Assembly: GCF_001659605.2 (NCBI RefSeq)
Contig: NC_035172.2
Location: forward strand, 14,695,051-14,759,050
Reading direction: 5' to 3'
Length of the DNA: 64,000 bases
From: Manihot esculenta
Taxonomy: Eukaryota > Streptophyta > Magnoliopsida > Malpighiales > Euphorbiaceae
Shown: positions 1-12,381 of the stretch, piece after piece
How the letters are laid out: the number at the start of each line of letters is the position of its first letter
Numbering within the stretch: the stretch's first letter is position 1
Made by a program: the position numbers and the translations under genes
Notes under the pieces: generated by a model
Seen by the model: the letters and a program-made list of their open reading frames with translations, nothing else
Told to the model about the DNA's origin: nothing
The model's database searches: none

Positions 1-38
1 TACCACTTTTCAGATCCTATACACGTTATATACGAAAA

Positions 39-3000
39 ATGATGACTGGAAATGGGTTATTTTACCCAATTGTTGGTATTGTATCCTGTGTGGCTTTCAT
101 TTACATGTCTTTTGGTGATTTGAGGGTTACTTATCATCGAGAACCAGAGTTAACTTTTGTGACCAGAAATGGAACTCAGTTTATGGTGGATGGTAGGCCT
201 TTTTACATAAATGGATGGAATTCTTTTTGGTTAATGGACCATTCTGCGGAAGAAGATAGGAGACCCAGGGTTAGGGCAATGCTGGAAGCTGGTGCCAAGA
301 TGGGTCTCACTGTTTGTCGAGCATGGGCCTTCAACGATGGTGGCTACAATGCTCTACAGGTTTCCCCTGGCCAATTCGATGAGCGGGTCTTCAAGGTATG
401 GCAAAGGCATAATCGATGGTTCCTTGTATTTTTTGCTCGAATTTCTCTTGTGAATTACCTGCTTATTTGAGTTGAAAAAGTTACCTTGAAAAGTTTTGGA
501 TTTGTTTTCTTCTTTAAACTTAATGTTGCAAGTGTGGGGTGTTTTGTATGTTTGCCGTTCTCTTTTGCTTCAATTTCTGTTATTGCTTAAAAATTTAATT
601 TTATTTGAATAGTTTTCATATATCATATATGAATTCGCAATGATGGTCAGTGGCTTTACTGATTATAAAATAGGGACACCTATGTGCAAAGGTAAAAAAA
701 AAAGATGCTGATGCAACACTAAGCCAGAGCATAACGAATATTAAGCAAAACATTAAATGCACACTATGTCTGTTCTCAACTGATTAGTTGTGTCCTTCAA
801 AAATCTTTAATTAAAGATGATATGGCTCCTTAAGATTGTGATTATGAATGAGAAAAAAAAAAGATAATCATGATTGTTCTAATGCCTTTTGAAAGTTAGA
901 CTTTTGTGATTGTCCTTTTCTTGCATTTATTAAAAAAAAAAAAAGAGAAAGTTTTAGAAATTCCCCATTTTCCTTATTATAATGCTTTGCCTCTTCACCT
1001 GTTGGTTCAGCCTTCCATTATCTGTGAAATTTATGAGATGTATTTACAAAAGGTTGCACGCCTAAGCATAAAATTTCACTGTGGAGATGATTTATTCTAA
1101 GACAAGTGTAAATCTTTTATACTAAGATATTTTCATCTTTACTGTTTACATTGAAGGGTATTGATAAGTCAATTTCTTCACACTTTTTACCGTATGAAAT
1201 GGTCTGAAGAATGGATTCTTGTTAGTAGTTCAGCTTTTTCAGTATCATTGAGGATGATGATGACATTTTCCCATTTCCATTCTTTATTTCAGTGATTGTT
1301 ATTGTGGCAGGCTTTGGATCATGTCATTGCAGAAGCCAGACAACATGGAGTCAGGCTGCTTCTTAGTATAGTCAATAACTTGAAGGCATATGGTGGAAAA
1401 ACACAGTATGTGAAGTGGGCATGGGAAGAAGGCATTGGTTTGAGCTCTTCAAATGATTCTTTCTTCTTTGATCCAACCATCAGAAGATATTTCAAGAACT
1501 ATGTTAAGGTAAATGGTCATCTACCTTTCTATAAGCAATTTATTAAATTTTACTTTGCTAATAGATAGTTATGAAGCCAACTTAGGACTGCACCGGAGCT
1601 CTTTTGTTCAATAGTAGATATTATGCCTATTATATCACTAGAACAAACGAGGCTACCTTTCTAGCTCTGTTGAAACATAATTTTGTCTTCATGCATCACA
1701 AGGCACAAATAATGGTATTTTGTTACTAGATTCTTCAAAATTCAAAAAGCCTCAAAACTATAAGCAATTAGATGCTATAATTATGAGCCCTTTGGATTCC
1801 TCTTTCTGCTGCTGAAACAAACATATTCACCAAGTACCTGGAAGTTGGTGTCTACCCGTGAATGTACTATTGCCCCAAAGCACTCCCTGAGGTATCACAA
1901 TCTGAAAAGGGAGAAACGATAAAGATCCTCAGCTCTCAGAATGGACTTCAACAAAATGGCTTGTAGAGAAGTATTAAGATAAGACTTGTGTAGATCATAA
2001 AAGCCATAGCTAAGCAAACAAAAATTATAGGTTCATTTGTTTACTCATTAACTATTTTGCTTTCTTTCCCTTGTGTTCTCCAAGGTTGGATTTTTTCGTC
2101 GGTAATTGAATCTTTCATGTTTTATTACATGGACATTGGCGGTTTGAATACCTAACAATTACTAAACAAATATAGGATTTGGCTGCATTGACTCTAGACA
2201 TGGTTTCATACAGAGCTCCATCCTCCATGGTGAAAAAAGATTCATCTAACCAACCCTAGCTATTTTGGCGGAAGGCTTAGTGGTTGTTGTATAAGTAATT
2301 TCCTCATTCATTTTTTAGTGCATTTTGAGTTATTTCTGAAATATTTGAACCCAAATTTCTGTGATATCTTCGCTTTGAGAACATTTGATCAATTCTAATT
2401 TAAGTCCTCATTACAGACTTTGTTGACTAGAAAAAACACCATCACAGGGATTGAATATAGGAATGATCCCAGCATCTTTGGATGGGAGTTGATGAATGAA
2501 CCTCGTTGTGTATCTGATCCTTCAGGTGACACTCTTCAAGTAAGTTGTGAAATCCTTGCACTGTTATAATATTTTGAGAATCAAGTGTGGAAGGATTTGA
2601 GCCATCTGATTGACAATAAATAATCTAATGGTATATGGTAAATTTTCCAATGAGTTTACACCATTCTGTCCCTGAATTAGGTTGAGAACTATAGAATCTT
2701 GTTTGCAGAGTGCAGACTGTTATTATTGTGCAATTTTCACCATAACTTTTTGTTCTCTAAAGTATTTCTTCTTTGAAACTTATGTCTATTATTGTGTGTT
2801 CAAACTTCCCATGGAAGAGTTTGCTTATGCTAGTAGATTTGTGTAGAACACTTTAACTCCCTTTCTTTGTTTATGTGCAGATTTTCGTGACAAAATCTTT
2901 TTCACTTCTATGGATTTTTTAGGAGGAAAGAAAAATAAACCTACTCCTTTTGGCTACTTTGCTTAATTACTATAGATTTTTCTTGTTCCTATATAATTCT

Positions 3001-4146
3001 CATGTATATGAATACAAATCCATCTTCTTTTTTTTTTCGGTAACCCATCCTTTCAGTTACAATCAACATTTTTGCGAGTCCTTGAATGAATTTTTTTTCT
3101 ATGGAAAAATAGAACATTTTGCGGAAGTCTTTGCCAATGATTTTCAGGCCACCTTATGGTTACAATCCAAAGGTTTTGAGGTCCTAGCTTGATCTAAATG
3201 AGTTCGAAACACTTTCTATAGAGCTTATGCATGCATGTGCATGTATAAGCATTTAGAGAGCAGACGGAGAAAGAGAGGTTTTTTTTATTACTCCCCCTAT
3301 TTATTGATTGATCTTTGTGCATACTTTGACATTGTGTCATGGCATTGTAGGAATGGATAGAAGAAATGTCAGCTTTTGTGAAATCTATTGACAAGAACCA
3401 TCTACTGACTGTGGGCCTGGAAGGATTTTATGGTCCTACAAACCCAAAGAGGTCAACTATGAACCCAGAAAATTGGGCGTCAATCCTTGGAACTGATTTT
3501 ATTCGAAACTCTAAGGTCCAACACATTGATTTTGCCTCTGTTCATATATACCCTGATCATTGGTAAGTATTGCATTTCCCTTAACCCTTCATGACTTGCT
3601 ATAGATGTTTCTTCTTTGGTGTTTAGTTTTTATCATCAGCTGTTGCCAAATACTAACAAAATTGTTTATATCCTCAATGGTTGTTGTCTTTTCTTGTACA
3701 TCTTACCTATATCAAAATTTATCATTGTTTCCATTAGGTTTCAGCATCAAACATTTGAAGAGAAGGTAACATTTGTGTCCAAGTGGATGCTTTCTCACAT
3801 TGAAGATGGTCAGCATGAACTGAGTAAGCCGGTGTTTTTCACCGAGTATGGATTCTCTAACCTGAACAAGGACTTCCAGCCGTCCCAACGAGATAGGTTT
3901 TACAAATCCATTTTAGACATCATCTATAAATCTGCAAAGAGAAAACGAGCTGGGGCAGGTGCATTAGTCTGGCAATTTTTTGTTGAAGAAATGGAAGAGT
4001 TCAATGATGATTTTGGGATTGTCCCATGGGAAAGACCATCAACATACAGGTATTTTACTGACCAATCATGCAGGTTGGCAAGACTCCGAGGAATTCATCG
4101 GCAAAATCAAATTTTAAGAGAGCTGTGTTTGCAGACTGAAAATTGA
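39..4146 (+). CDS. Endo-beta-1,4-mannanase (GH5), five exons
   Basis: Mannan endo-1,4-beta-mannosidase of glycoside hydrolase family 5, which cuts the backbone of mannans and glucomannans in the cell wall. Exons 39-395, 1311-1508, 2417-2539, 3351-3562 and 3738-4146 join in frame across GT..AG introns to give 432 residues, the usual size of plant MAN proteins. Residues about 8-26 are one hydrophobic segment, a signal peptide or signal anchor, so the product enters the secretory pathway. The acid/base is Glu213 in WELMNEP (exon 3); the nucleophile is Glu333 in FFTEYG (exon 5). The ATG at 39 opens MMTGNG and is followed directly by the hydrophobic segment; only 38 bases of 5' sequence are in the window, so the promoter lies outside. 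I see no stop, frameshift or lost catalytic residue. It resembles the MAN2/MAN5 group, but which member it is cannot be settled here. Confidence 0.93.
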
Positions 4147-4782
4147 GTTCTGTTAAAAATGTTTAGAATCTGTTGGGGGGAGGGGGTGTAATGTTCTCAA
4201 ATGTGTTATGCCGGATAGCATGAGGAAGAGATGCAGGTCATTTTTTTGTATTCATATGCGTCCCAATTCTATATAAATTATTTAATTCATGTTAGGTTAG
4301 ACAAGTGTAGGTATATATTGCAGCAGAGATTATAGACACTGCTGCAAAATGTGTTCCAGATCTTGCCATTAGAGATCTATGGGTTGAAAACTCAGAGAGT
4401 GCAGTTAGATTAGGGATTCTATTTGCCTGTATATCAATTTTAGATGTGATGGTTTCAGGATTGCAAATTAAACGTTAAAAGATAGTGAAAGAGTATTGAA
4501 TGATTCCATGAATAGCACCTAACCTTGCCAGAAATTTTCAGAGGTTTCATGTCATTTTCTGCATCTGAGATGATAAAATCTTTGCCAGATATGTTTCTCA
4601 AGATCAGGTACTGCAAGAATGAAGTTGAAACTAGCCTTTTTGCATAGGCTTAATGTCTCAAAAGTCTGAAATTCTATCACTTTTGTCGATTTGAGCTAAA
4701 TTCTTTTTTTGTCAATTTTAGTCTAATTTGAAATTTTAGTATTAATTTTAGTCCATAATTAAAATTAAAATTGGAGGTTGTT
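4147..4782. other. Mannanase 3' UTR and spacer
   Basis: Contains the 3' untranslated region of the mannanase gene, including a short G-run near 4175 and AT-rich sequence with weak polyadenylation-like motifs (for example TATAAATTA near 4270). No ORF of note, RNA gene or repeat is visible. Confidence 0.5.
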
Positions 4783-4942
4783 AATACCGCTGTTTTTTTT
4801 TTTTTTTTTTTTTAAATAGGGGTTGGGGAAGTCGAACCTTAGACCTTTCAAGGTTACAGGATGCACTTTCTACCAGGCTAAGCCTTGGAGTGCAATACCG
4901 CACTTTTCACCAGGCTAAATCTTGGAGTGCAATACCGCTGTT
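4783..4942 (-). mobile_element. tRNA-derived SINE with duplicated head
   Basis: Read on the minus strand this is a short element with a pol III internal promoter: a box A-like TAGCCTGGTAG near 4869-4882 and a box B-like GGTTCGACTTCC near 4828-4840, ending in a poly-A tail (T-run at 4793-4813). It is flanked by a 12-bp direct repeat, AATACCGCTGTT, at 4783-4794 and 4931-4942, the mark of LINE-mediated insertion. The head occurs twice: 4859-4893 and a diverged copy at 4894-4930, both ending CTTGGAGTGC. The duplication could be a template-switch product or a second, truncated insertion. Confidence 0.7.
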
Positions 4943-6117
4943 GACATGGCATGAATATTAGGATGAAGGTTGGCATGAATATTAGGATGAATTATTAGGG
5001 TGAATTAGGATTTAAATCGAAAAAATCAATTAAATCAAATTGAATTAAAATTTTAGTTTAGTTTATTAAAAATTTTGATTCGATTTTAATTTTTTAAAAA
5101 TTTAATTTAATTGGTTTAGTTTTTAGAAATGAAAATTTTGAATTAATCGAACCTAATAGCTTGACAGATGCAATTTATTTAAAGGTCATTTGAACCTACA
5201 CGTTGTAATTATTTTTTTTTAACTTAATAACAAAAAATTTTAGTCATTTATTTTAATGGAAAACATCTAAGCAATTCATAGCATAAAATCCCGGCTTTCT
5301 TCCATCTTTTTCCTTCAGTTGGCCTCTTTTTCCTTTTCCTCTCTATATCGCTGTTATTGCCTTCGCTCTCGCTCTTTCACTTTCGAATTTCAGTCTCTCT
5401 CTCGCCATCGCTTTCTCACCTTCAGTCTCTCTCTTGCCATCATTCTCACAGATCACATGTTCATCGCGAGTTGCAAAGTTCTTATTCTCACCGATCGCAT
5501 CATTATCGCGAGTTGCAAAGCCAAAAGAATCCAGCCATGTTCTTGCTCACCTTCTCCTTGCTTTCATCGTTGTTGTGGGTCTTATGGCTTTTGCGTGCGC
5601 CTTCTCCTCTGTCTTTTTCGCTTTCACAACCAGTTCTTCGGTTCTTTCTTCTCTTCGTCTATGATTTGAGATTTATGGATTTGAGTTGAAATTGAATGTG
5701 TAATTTTTAGATTTGTAATAAAATTGTTGAGTTGTTAATTTTTTTGAATTTGTTATTTCTTATTTGTACCAAATTTATAGATGGTTTGTTGAATTTGCAA
5801 TAAAAATATTAGACATGTATTCCTTGCTTTGTAATAGTAACTTTATTTTAATTTTTCAATATGTAATTCCATATTTGTGATTGATCATTGATCGCATAAT
5901 TTGTTAATGGGATTTGACAATTTTGGATTCAAGGATGATAATTTTATTATGTGCAATGAAGAAATCAATAGCCAAATCCAATCAAATAGAATTTTTTCAT
6001 TCGGTTCAATTTAATTTTTTTTTAATTGATTCAGTTTAGTTTTTATAAGTTTAATAATTTTAATTTTCGGTTTGATTCAGTTTTGAATCGAACTGACCGA
6101 ATGCTCATCTTAACATT
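4943..6117. other. AT-rich spacer, low-complexity
   Basis: Two stretches, about 4995-5165 and 5985-6112, share a TTCGGTTCAATTTAATT / AATCGAACC style seen again at 53235-53660. They look like degenerate copies of a dispersed AT-rich repeat; terminal inverted repeats are not convincing. Positions 5290-5690 are pyrimidine-rich (CTCTCTCT, TTCGCTCTCGCTC) and give overlapping open frames with serine- and leucine-rich products, which I do not regard as a gene. Confidence 0.4.
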
Positions 6118-8345
6118 TTTTTTTAATCAAAATAGAAGCTCTAGTGCATATTATTCAAATCAAAGGTTAAAGTATCATACAAATAAAGAGTAGGGCATAT
6201 CCCATTCAAAACTAGGCATAGAATTAGCTGCTCTTGCAATAGTGTGAGCAATTACATTCGTTGGCTTTCTAACAAATTCATAAGAGATATACTGCAACTC
6301 ATTTAATAGATCCTTACAATCATAAATAAAAAGTGAAAAATACAAAGAACCAGACAAAATCTTTGCTTTCAAAGTTTGAACCACCACCAAACAATCTATT
6401 TCCACGTGAATAGAGAAGAAAAAAAAAATGTCTTAATCGAGCTTAGAGTTTTCCGAAAGCCTAAAGCCTCTCCTAGCTGAGGATTATAAAAACCAGGCTA
6501 AGTAATTAGACGACCAGCACAACACATTCCTTTGCTGTTCCAAATTATCATTTCCAAATCATATGAACCATTATCAAAAATAGCCATATCAATATTGCAT
6601 GTTTACTGACCTGGTAATGGAGCTTTCAAATGAATACAACTAGCTGTACACTGCTCCTCACATGACACCAACCGGTGAGCCTTCGACCACTCCAAATGCA
6701 CAAACTGAGCTCTACTAACAACCAAAAATGGCAGCTGAGTTCTAGGATGCCATACAAGTTCATTTCGATTGGTCCACAAACTCCAAAGCACAATAAAGAG
6801 CTCCATCTATTGCTGCTTACTACCAAACGTCAACAACATAGCAAACCAAGAATTCAAATTGGCAATTGGAGTCGAGCCTAAGGAAGACAATAACCACACA
6901 GATTGGGCAAAGGGACATGAATATAAAATATGCATAGTCGTCTCCGGCAAGCAACCACAAACCGGACAAAACTCATCCACCGGAATGTAGAGTCGTTGAA
7001 GAATAGCTCTACAAGGCAAGATACCCTTCACAACACGCCATGCCAGAATTAAAACTTTACTTGAGACTTTCACCTTTCATAGTTTATCCCATGGAAAGTC
7101 CTCCATTTCTTGATTAATAAGATGTAAATCTATGGCCACTTGATAACCTTCCTTTACAAAGTAATATCCATGTCGATTCAAAGACCACACCCACTTGTTC
7201 CTATGCTCAATCCTTGACAAAGGAATCTACATAATTAGATCAGCATCATGTGGTAAAAAAGTGCTGGTAATTAACTCTCTGTTCCATTGACGGTTAAGGA
7301 TTAAATTAGCTACCTAGAACAAAGAAAGAGAATCATCTTGCTCAGTAAGAACCCTCGGTTCCACTACATGAAACAACCATGGATCACGCCAAATATTAAT
7401 AGTCAAACTATCCCTCACTCGCTTCCTATAGCCTTGAGCCAGAATAACCCATGCAGCACAAATACTATGCCATATTTGGCTGGAATTGCGACCAACATTA
7501 GCCTGAAAAAAGTCACAATCCCGAAAATAACGTACCTTCAACACCTTTACAACTAAAGAATCAGGATATTTCAACAAACGCCATCCTTGCTTCGCTAGTA
7601 ACGCCAAATTAAATTGATGAAGATCTCAAAATCCCATACCACCGAAGATTTTAGGCACTGTCATACGCTTCCATCGAAGCCATCTAAGGCCAGAATTATC
7701 ATGAACGCCGTTATGCCAAAAAAATCTATTCATTAAAGTTTCTAAATCTTTAACTATCCAAGGGGAGGAAAAGTGACATCAAATAATTGGGAATTGCTTG
7801 TGCCACTATACTTAAGAGTACATCCTTACCTGCTTTAGAAAGTAATTTCATTTTCCATCCCTGGATTCTCTTTGTAATCTTCTCAACAATACAATGGAAC
7901 ACATGACGTTTGTCTCGTCTTGTAACTGACGGCATACCTAAGAAATTTTCATGGCTCTCTACTTCATCAACTCCCAATATTTGACAAACAAACTGCCGAT
8001 AATGATTATTTGTATTAGGAAAGAACAAGACTGTCGATTTGGTGAAATTGACTTGCTGTCCGGATGCTTGAGCATACATGTGCAAACACTCCTTTAATAT
8101 GACAGCCTCCTTTTGCTTCGCTTTAGTGAAAAACAAAGCATCGTCAGCGAAAAAAATGTGAGAAATTGAAATTGCATTTTTTGATACATTAGCACTATGA
8201 ATACGACCTTGGGCTTGGAACTTTGATAAAATTGCTGACAACCCTTCTGCACATAGGGTAAATAAATACGGAGAGAGTGGATCTCCTTGCCTCAAACCTC
8301 TTCCTGGTCAATGGACCATATTTTTTACTATCACGGACAAAGTCA
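6118..8345 (-). mobile_element. L1-type LINE, 5'-truncated and decayed
   Basis: Minus-strand fragments follow the order of a plant L1 ORF2 C-terminal half. 8295-7750 is reverse transcriptase, with GLRQGDPLSPYLF and the catalytic FFADDALFF. 7607-7314 is the linker region (ALLAKQGWRLL, WRDPWL). 7073-6807 is a zf-RVT zinc-binding region (CPVCGCLPETTMHILYSCP). 6405-6175 resembles the RNase H-like domain at the end of many plant LINEs. Frames are broken between them, and a TGA lies just before the RT block. A T-run at about 6117-6124 is the probable poly-A tail. The 5' half is missing: near 8346 the sequence changes abruptly to the LTR of element A. Non-functional relic. Confidence 0.85.
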
Positions 8346-10376
8346 TAAGATCCCATACATGATCATGCATTTTCATAAAAACTTTAAACTTTTACATATA
8401 CCAAGCTTGACCTGTGCATGCACCATGCTGTAAACATAAAACCCCATACTAGAGCCCTCATCAAATGCTCTAGTGGGTCAACATATCATACATCAAGCTT
8501 GATTCAATATTTCTTATTATTAAAACATTTCATATAGATCATGTACAAAAGGGATTAACCATAAACACTAGGGCTAAGCACAATACTAATCCTCAAAACA
8601 ATTCTTTACATTACATCATTCTTACACTTCATGTCCACTACTAGACTATTACATAGACTATACCATAATCCTGCTGACTTTTCCATAGCTACCTGTGCTC
8701 CTACAAACCTGGGGTTAGGGGAGAGGGGTGAGCTACAACAGCCCAGTGAGCAGAACTATAAAAATATTTAAATAAACACATGCCATCATGAAATGCATCA
8801 CATCACAAGTAAATCACATCACGGATGTACTAACCAAAAAATCCCTCTACTCTGTGCCCGGCCCTCGGTGGAGCTCGTCAGGACTTCTGTTACATACATA
8901 AGCTCTGTGCCCAGCCCTCGGTGGGGCTCCTCAGGACTTCTGTTACATAGCATAAAATCTAGAGGGCTAATGGGTTGTCCTGTTGTCCATCCACACACAC
9001 AATGAATAATGCAATGCGTCATATTCGTGAATTCTAATGCCAACAACCTATTATATATCATGATGCATGAACATGCTTAAAACATTTGCTTTCTTGAAAT
9101 AAAGGATTAAGTTAGTTCCACTCACCTTTGGCTGACTCTAGACTAACTCTGAAGCAGCTATCTCACTGCTGATCACCTCGGTTCCTCGGGTCCGATCATA
9201 CACAGGTGGACTCCAATGAGGGACCAAACATACTCTAGCATAACTCTAAACATCTCCTCAAAAACCCCCTAAAACATCATAAAACAATTATAGAAAACAT
9301 GCAAAGGAAGGCTGAACAGGGCACTTTCAGCGGCAGGTTCGGCGGCCGAAAGTCTCTCCAGAGCCGAAAGCCATGCACCTTCGGCGGCCGAAAGTGCTTC
9401 CAGAGCCGAAAGTCATGCACCTTCGGCGGCAAGTTCGGCGGCCGAAACTCCCCTCCAGAGCCGAAAGTCCAAACTTTCGGGGGCAGGCTTCGGCAGCCAG
9501 AACTGCCTCCCCAGGCAGGTTCAGCGACCGAACATGGCTTTGGCAGCCGAACCTGAGTTCTTCCAAAATGGGAGAACTCAAGCCTCTCACGCACATTTGC
9601 CTCCCAAACCCTCCAAACTCAAACCAAACCATGCAAAAACATGCATAAACACATTCTTAAGCATTTAGGGGCATAAAACTAGCCTATACCCCAACAAACA
9701 TCACATTATAGCATACAATAAACATACATATCAACCTTAAACTCACATAAACCCTAACATTTACAACTACTCTAATCATGCATAAAACCCCCTTAAAACC
9801 TCCCAAAACTTACTCAAAACATAAAAGGAGGTGAGGATCTACTCTTACCTCTTGAAGATCGAGAGGAGAGGCGATCCAAACTTGGAGTTGTAGCGGAAAT
9901 GGGCTCCGGGATCTCCAAGCTTCAAAACTTAGATCTTTGCTCAAAAATATTCAAAACCAAGTTAAAACTCATAAAAAACATGAATGATTTGAAAGAAAAC
10001 ATCAAAACTAACCATGGAAGGGCATGGACTCACCTTTGCCCAAAAATGGAGAAGAAAACTCCACCATTTTCGGACAGGGGCCTTTTATAGGTGGCTGGCC
10101 AGACCACCTTCGGGAGCCAAAGGTGCTCCCTAAACTGCACCATGTTCGGCGGCCGAATATGAGGTTCGGCGGCCGAACCTGGCTTTCCTTCCTTGGTGCT
10201 TTTCTTTCAAAAACTCAATTTCTTTCTTGATAAAACCATAAAAACATATAAAAACATTTTAGAAAACCTTTATTTTACCCTTCTAGAAGGCTCCGACATT
10301 CGAGAAATTCCGGATTTCAATGGAAATTCAGCCAGAAGGTAGGAATTCCGGTGCCGGGGTCTAGCTGGGTATTACA
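8346..10376 (-). repeat. 3' LTR of element A, truncated at its end
   Basis: Matches the 5' LTR at 40036-42118 but lacks its last ~105 bases, replaced by LINE sequence. Read on the minus strand it starts TGTAATACCC at 10376. The TATA box (TATAAA) is at 10088-10083. Palindromic TTCGGCGGCCGAA-type motifs lie upstream of it (about 10105-10180) and in a second cluster (about 9320-9560). The conserved splice-donor block AAGAG|GTAAG breaks at 9849/9848. Here the acceptor before the short exon-like block reads TGTGTAT instead of TGTGTAG (about 9200), so that site is lost in this copy. A two-unit tandem repeat (CTCTGTGCCC(A/G)GCCCTCGGTGG type) is at about 8855-8950. Confidence 0.85.
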
Positions 10377-10390
10377 TTCTTCCCCCCTTA
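10377..10390 (-). other. Polypurine tract of element A
   Basis: On the minus strand AAGGGGGGAAGAA directly precedes the TGTAAT start of the 3' LTR. It primes plus-strand DNA synthesis in LTR elements. The chromodomain stop codon is about 75 bases upstream. Confidence 0.85.
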
Positions 10391-10465
10391 AGAACATTTG
10401 TCCTCGAATGTTCAACCAACAAGCATAGCATAACATAAACACATAAACACATACAAACACTAACC

Positions 10466-12381
10466 TTAAAAGAGATAAGGGTATTGCTGGAGTATAGACT
10501 CCCGTGTCTCCCAGGTACATTCTTCTATGTTGTGGTGATTCCAAAGGACTTTCACTATCGGAATTTCCTTGTTCCTCAACTTTCTGATCTGCGTGTCTAG
10601 GATCCGCACTAGTTGCTCAACATAGGTGATATCTCCTAGGATCTCCACGTTAGGCTCATTAAGAACCTTGCCCGGATCTGACACAAACTTCCGTAACATG
10701 GAAACATGGAAAACCGGATGGATTCTCTCTATTGAAGCAGGTAGGTCCAGCTTGTACGATACATTCCCAATCTTTTGCAAGATTTCAAAGGGTCCGATGT
10801 ACCGTGGAGCTAGCTTACCTTTCTTACCAAAACAAACCACCCCTTTCATAGGAGACACCTTGAGCAACACCAAATCTCCCTCCTGAAACTCTACAAGCTT
10901 CCTACGGACATTTGCATAGCTTTTCTGCCGACTCACAGCAGTCTTGATCCTTTCTCTGATAATGGGCACTACCCTGCTGGTGATCTCTACTAGCTCAGGC
11001 CCTGCCAAGACCCTTTCTCCAACTTCTTCCCAGCAGACAGGTGACCTACACTTCCTTCCATACAAAGCTTCATATGGAGCCATCCCTATGCTATCATGAT
11101 AGCTGTTATTGTAGGCAAATTCCACCAAAGGTAGATGCTGCCTCCAAGAACCGCCAAAATCTAGCACACACATTATGAGCATATCTTCTATTGTCTGGAT
11201 GGTCCTCTCTGACTGTCCATCCATCTGTGGGTGGAAAATAGTGCTAAAGTCCAACCTTGTGCCCATAGTATTTTGCAGACTCCGCCAAAATCTAGAGGTG
11301 AACTGGGGTCCCCTATCTGACACTATTGAAACGGGAGCCCCATGCAGCCTGACAACTTCCTCCACATACACCTGTGCCAACTTGTCCACAGAGTAGCCAC
11401 TCCTGACAGGGATGAAGTGAGCAGATTTGGTCAGTCTGTCCACAATCACCCATATGGAGTCCAATCTGTTGGACGTTGCCGGTAACCCCACTACAAAATC
11501 CATAGCTATATTCTCCCATTTCCACTTTGGAATCGGCAGTGGGTTAAGCATTCCAGCCGGCTTCTGATGTTCCAGTTTCACCCTCTGACATACCTCACAG
11601 GCGGACACAAATTGTGCGACTTCTCTCTTCATAGCTGGCCACCAATAAACTCTCTTCAGATCTTGATACATTTTGGTGGCTCCAGGGTGAACGATGTATC
11701 TAGCATTATGAGCTTCTCTCATAATGTCTCCCTTCAGACTCACGTCATCTGGTACACATAACCTGTTCCCGTAGGGAAGGATCCCTTTGCTGTCAAATCT
11801 GAACTCTTCATTCTTGCTTGACTGAACAGTCGTGGCAATTTTCATCAACTCTGGGTCCTCATGCTGTTTCTGAGCCACCTGCTCCAGAAACACGGGTGTT
11901 ACTCTCATCTGGGCTATCAAAGCACCTGTACCAGACAACTCCAACTGCAGCCCTTCATTAATGAGCTTATAGAATTCCCTCACCACCGGTCTTCTCTCTG
12001 CTGTAATATGGGATAGACTGCCAAGTGATTTCCGACTTAGGGCATCTGCCACAACATTTGCCTTACCCGGATGGTACTGAATCTTACAATCATAGTCACT
12101 AAGTAGTTCTACCCATCTCCTCTGCCTCAGATTCAACTCTCTCTGACTCAAGATGTACTGCAAGCTCTTATGATCTGTGAAGATCTCACATTTAACCCCA
12201 TAAAGGTAATGCCTCCACATCTTGAGGGCAAAGATCACAGCTGCCATCTCTAGGTCATGTGTAGGATAATTCAACTCATGCTTCTTCAGCTGCCTAGAAG
12301 CATAAGCAATTACCCTCTCATTCTGCATCAACACACAACCTAGTCCCACACGGGACGCATCACAAAACACTGTGAAGTCTT
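10466..12381 (-). CDS. Element A pol, second part: RNase H, integrase, chromodomain
   Basis: 634 codons open from the point where element B interrupts the gene. Order: RNase H ([26 protein letters not shown]), integrase zinc finger of HHCC type (ending CEVCQRVK), integrase core with its DDE residues (MDFVVGLP, then [10 protein letters not shown], then the Glu of the [20 protein letters not shown] region), and a C-terminal chromodomain ([14 protein letters not shown]). The chromodomain end is typical of the Tekay/Del clade of chromoviruses. The first part is at 26696-28051; rejoined at the GTCTT duplication the frame continues, so this pol has no visible stop. Cut in two by element B, it cannot be expressed as one protein. 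Confidence 0.88.

Noticed and set aside
5319..5689. Three overlapping open frames of 76-116 codons
   Set aside because: Pyrimidine-rich sequence gives Ser/Leu/Phe-rich frames with no recognisable domain; the overlap of three frames argues for composition.
4960..6112. Possible hAT-like non-autonomous element with CGAACC/GGTTCG ends
   Set aside because: The two arms share only low-complexity AT-rich similarity; true terminal repeats and an 8-bp duplication are not visible.
9277..9648. Overlapping open frames in all frames, with peptides such as FGGR and RPPKV repeated (also at 18951-19373, 19893-20195, 28825-29211, 36494-36875, 41037-41398, 44064-44505)
   Set aside because: They are translations of the palindromic LTR arrays. 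The palindrome and its lack of stops open several frames on both strands; no start context, domain or conservation supports a protein.
10317..10544. Open frame at the 3' end of element A pol
   Set aside because: Shadow frame across the pol end, polypurine tract and LTR start.
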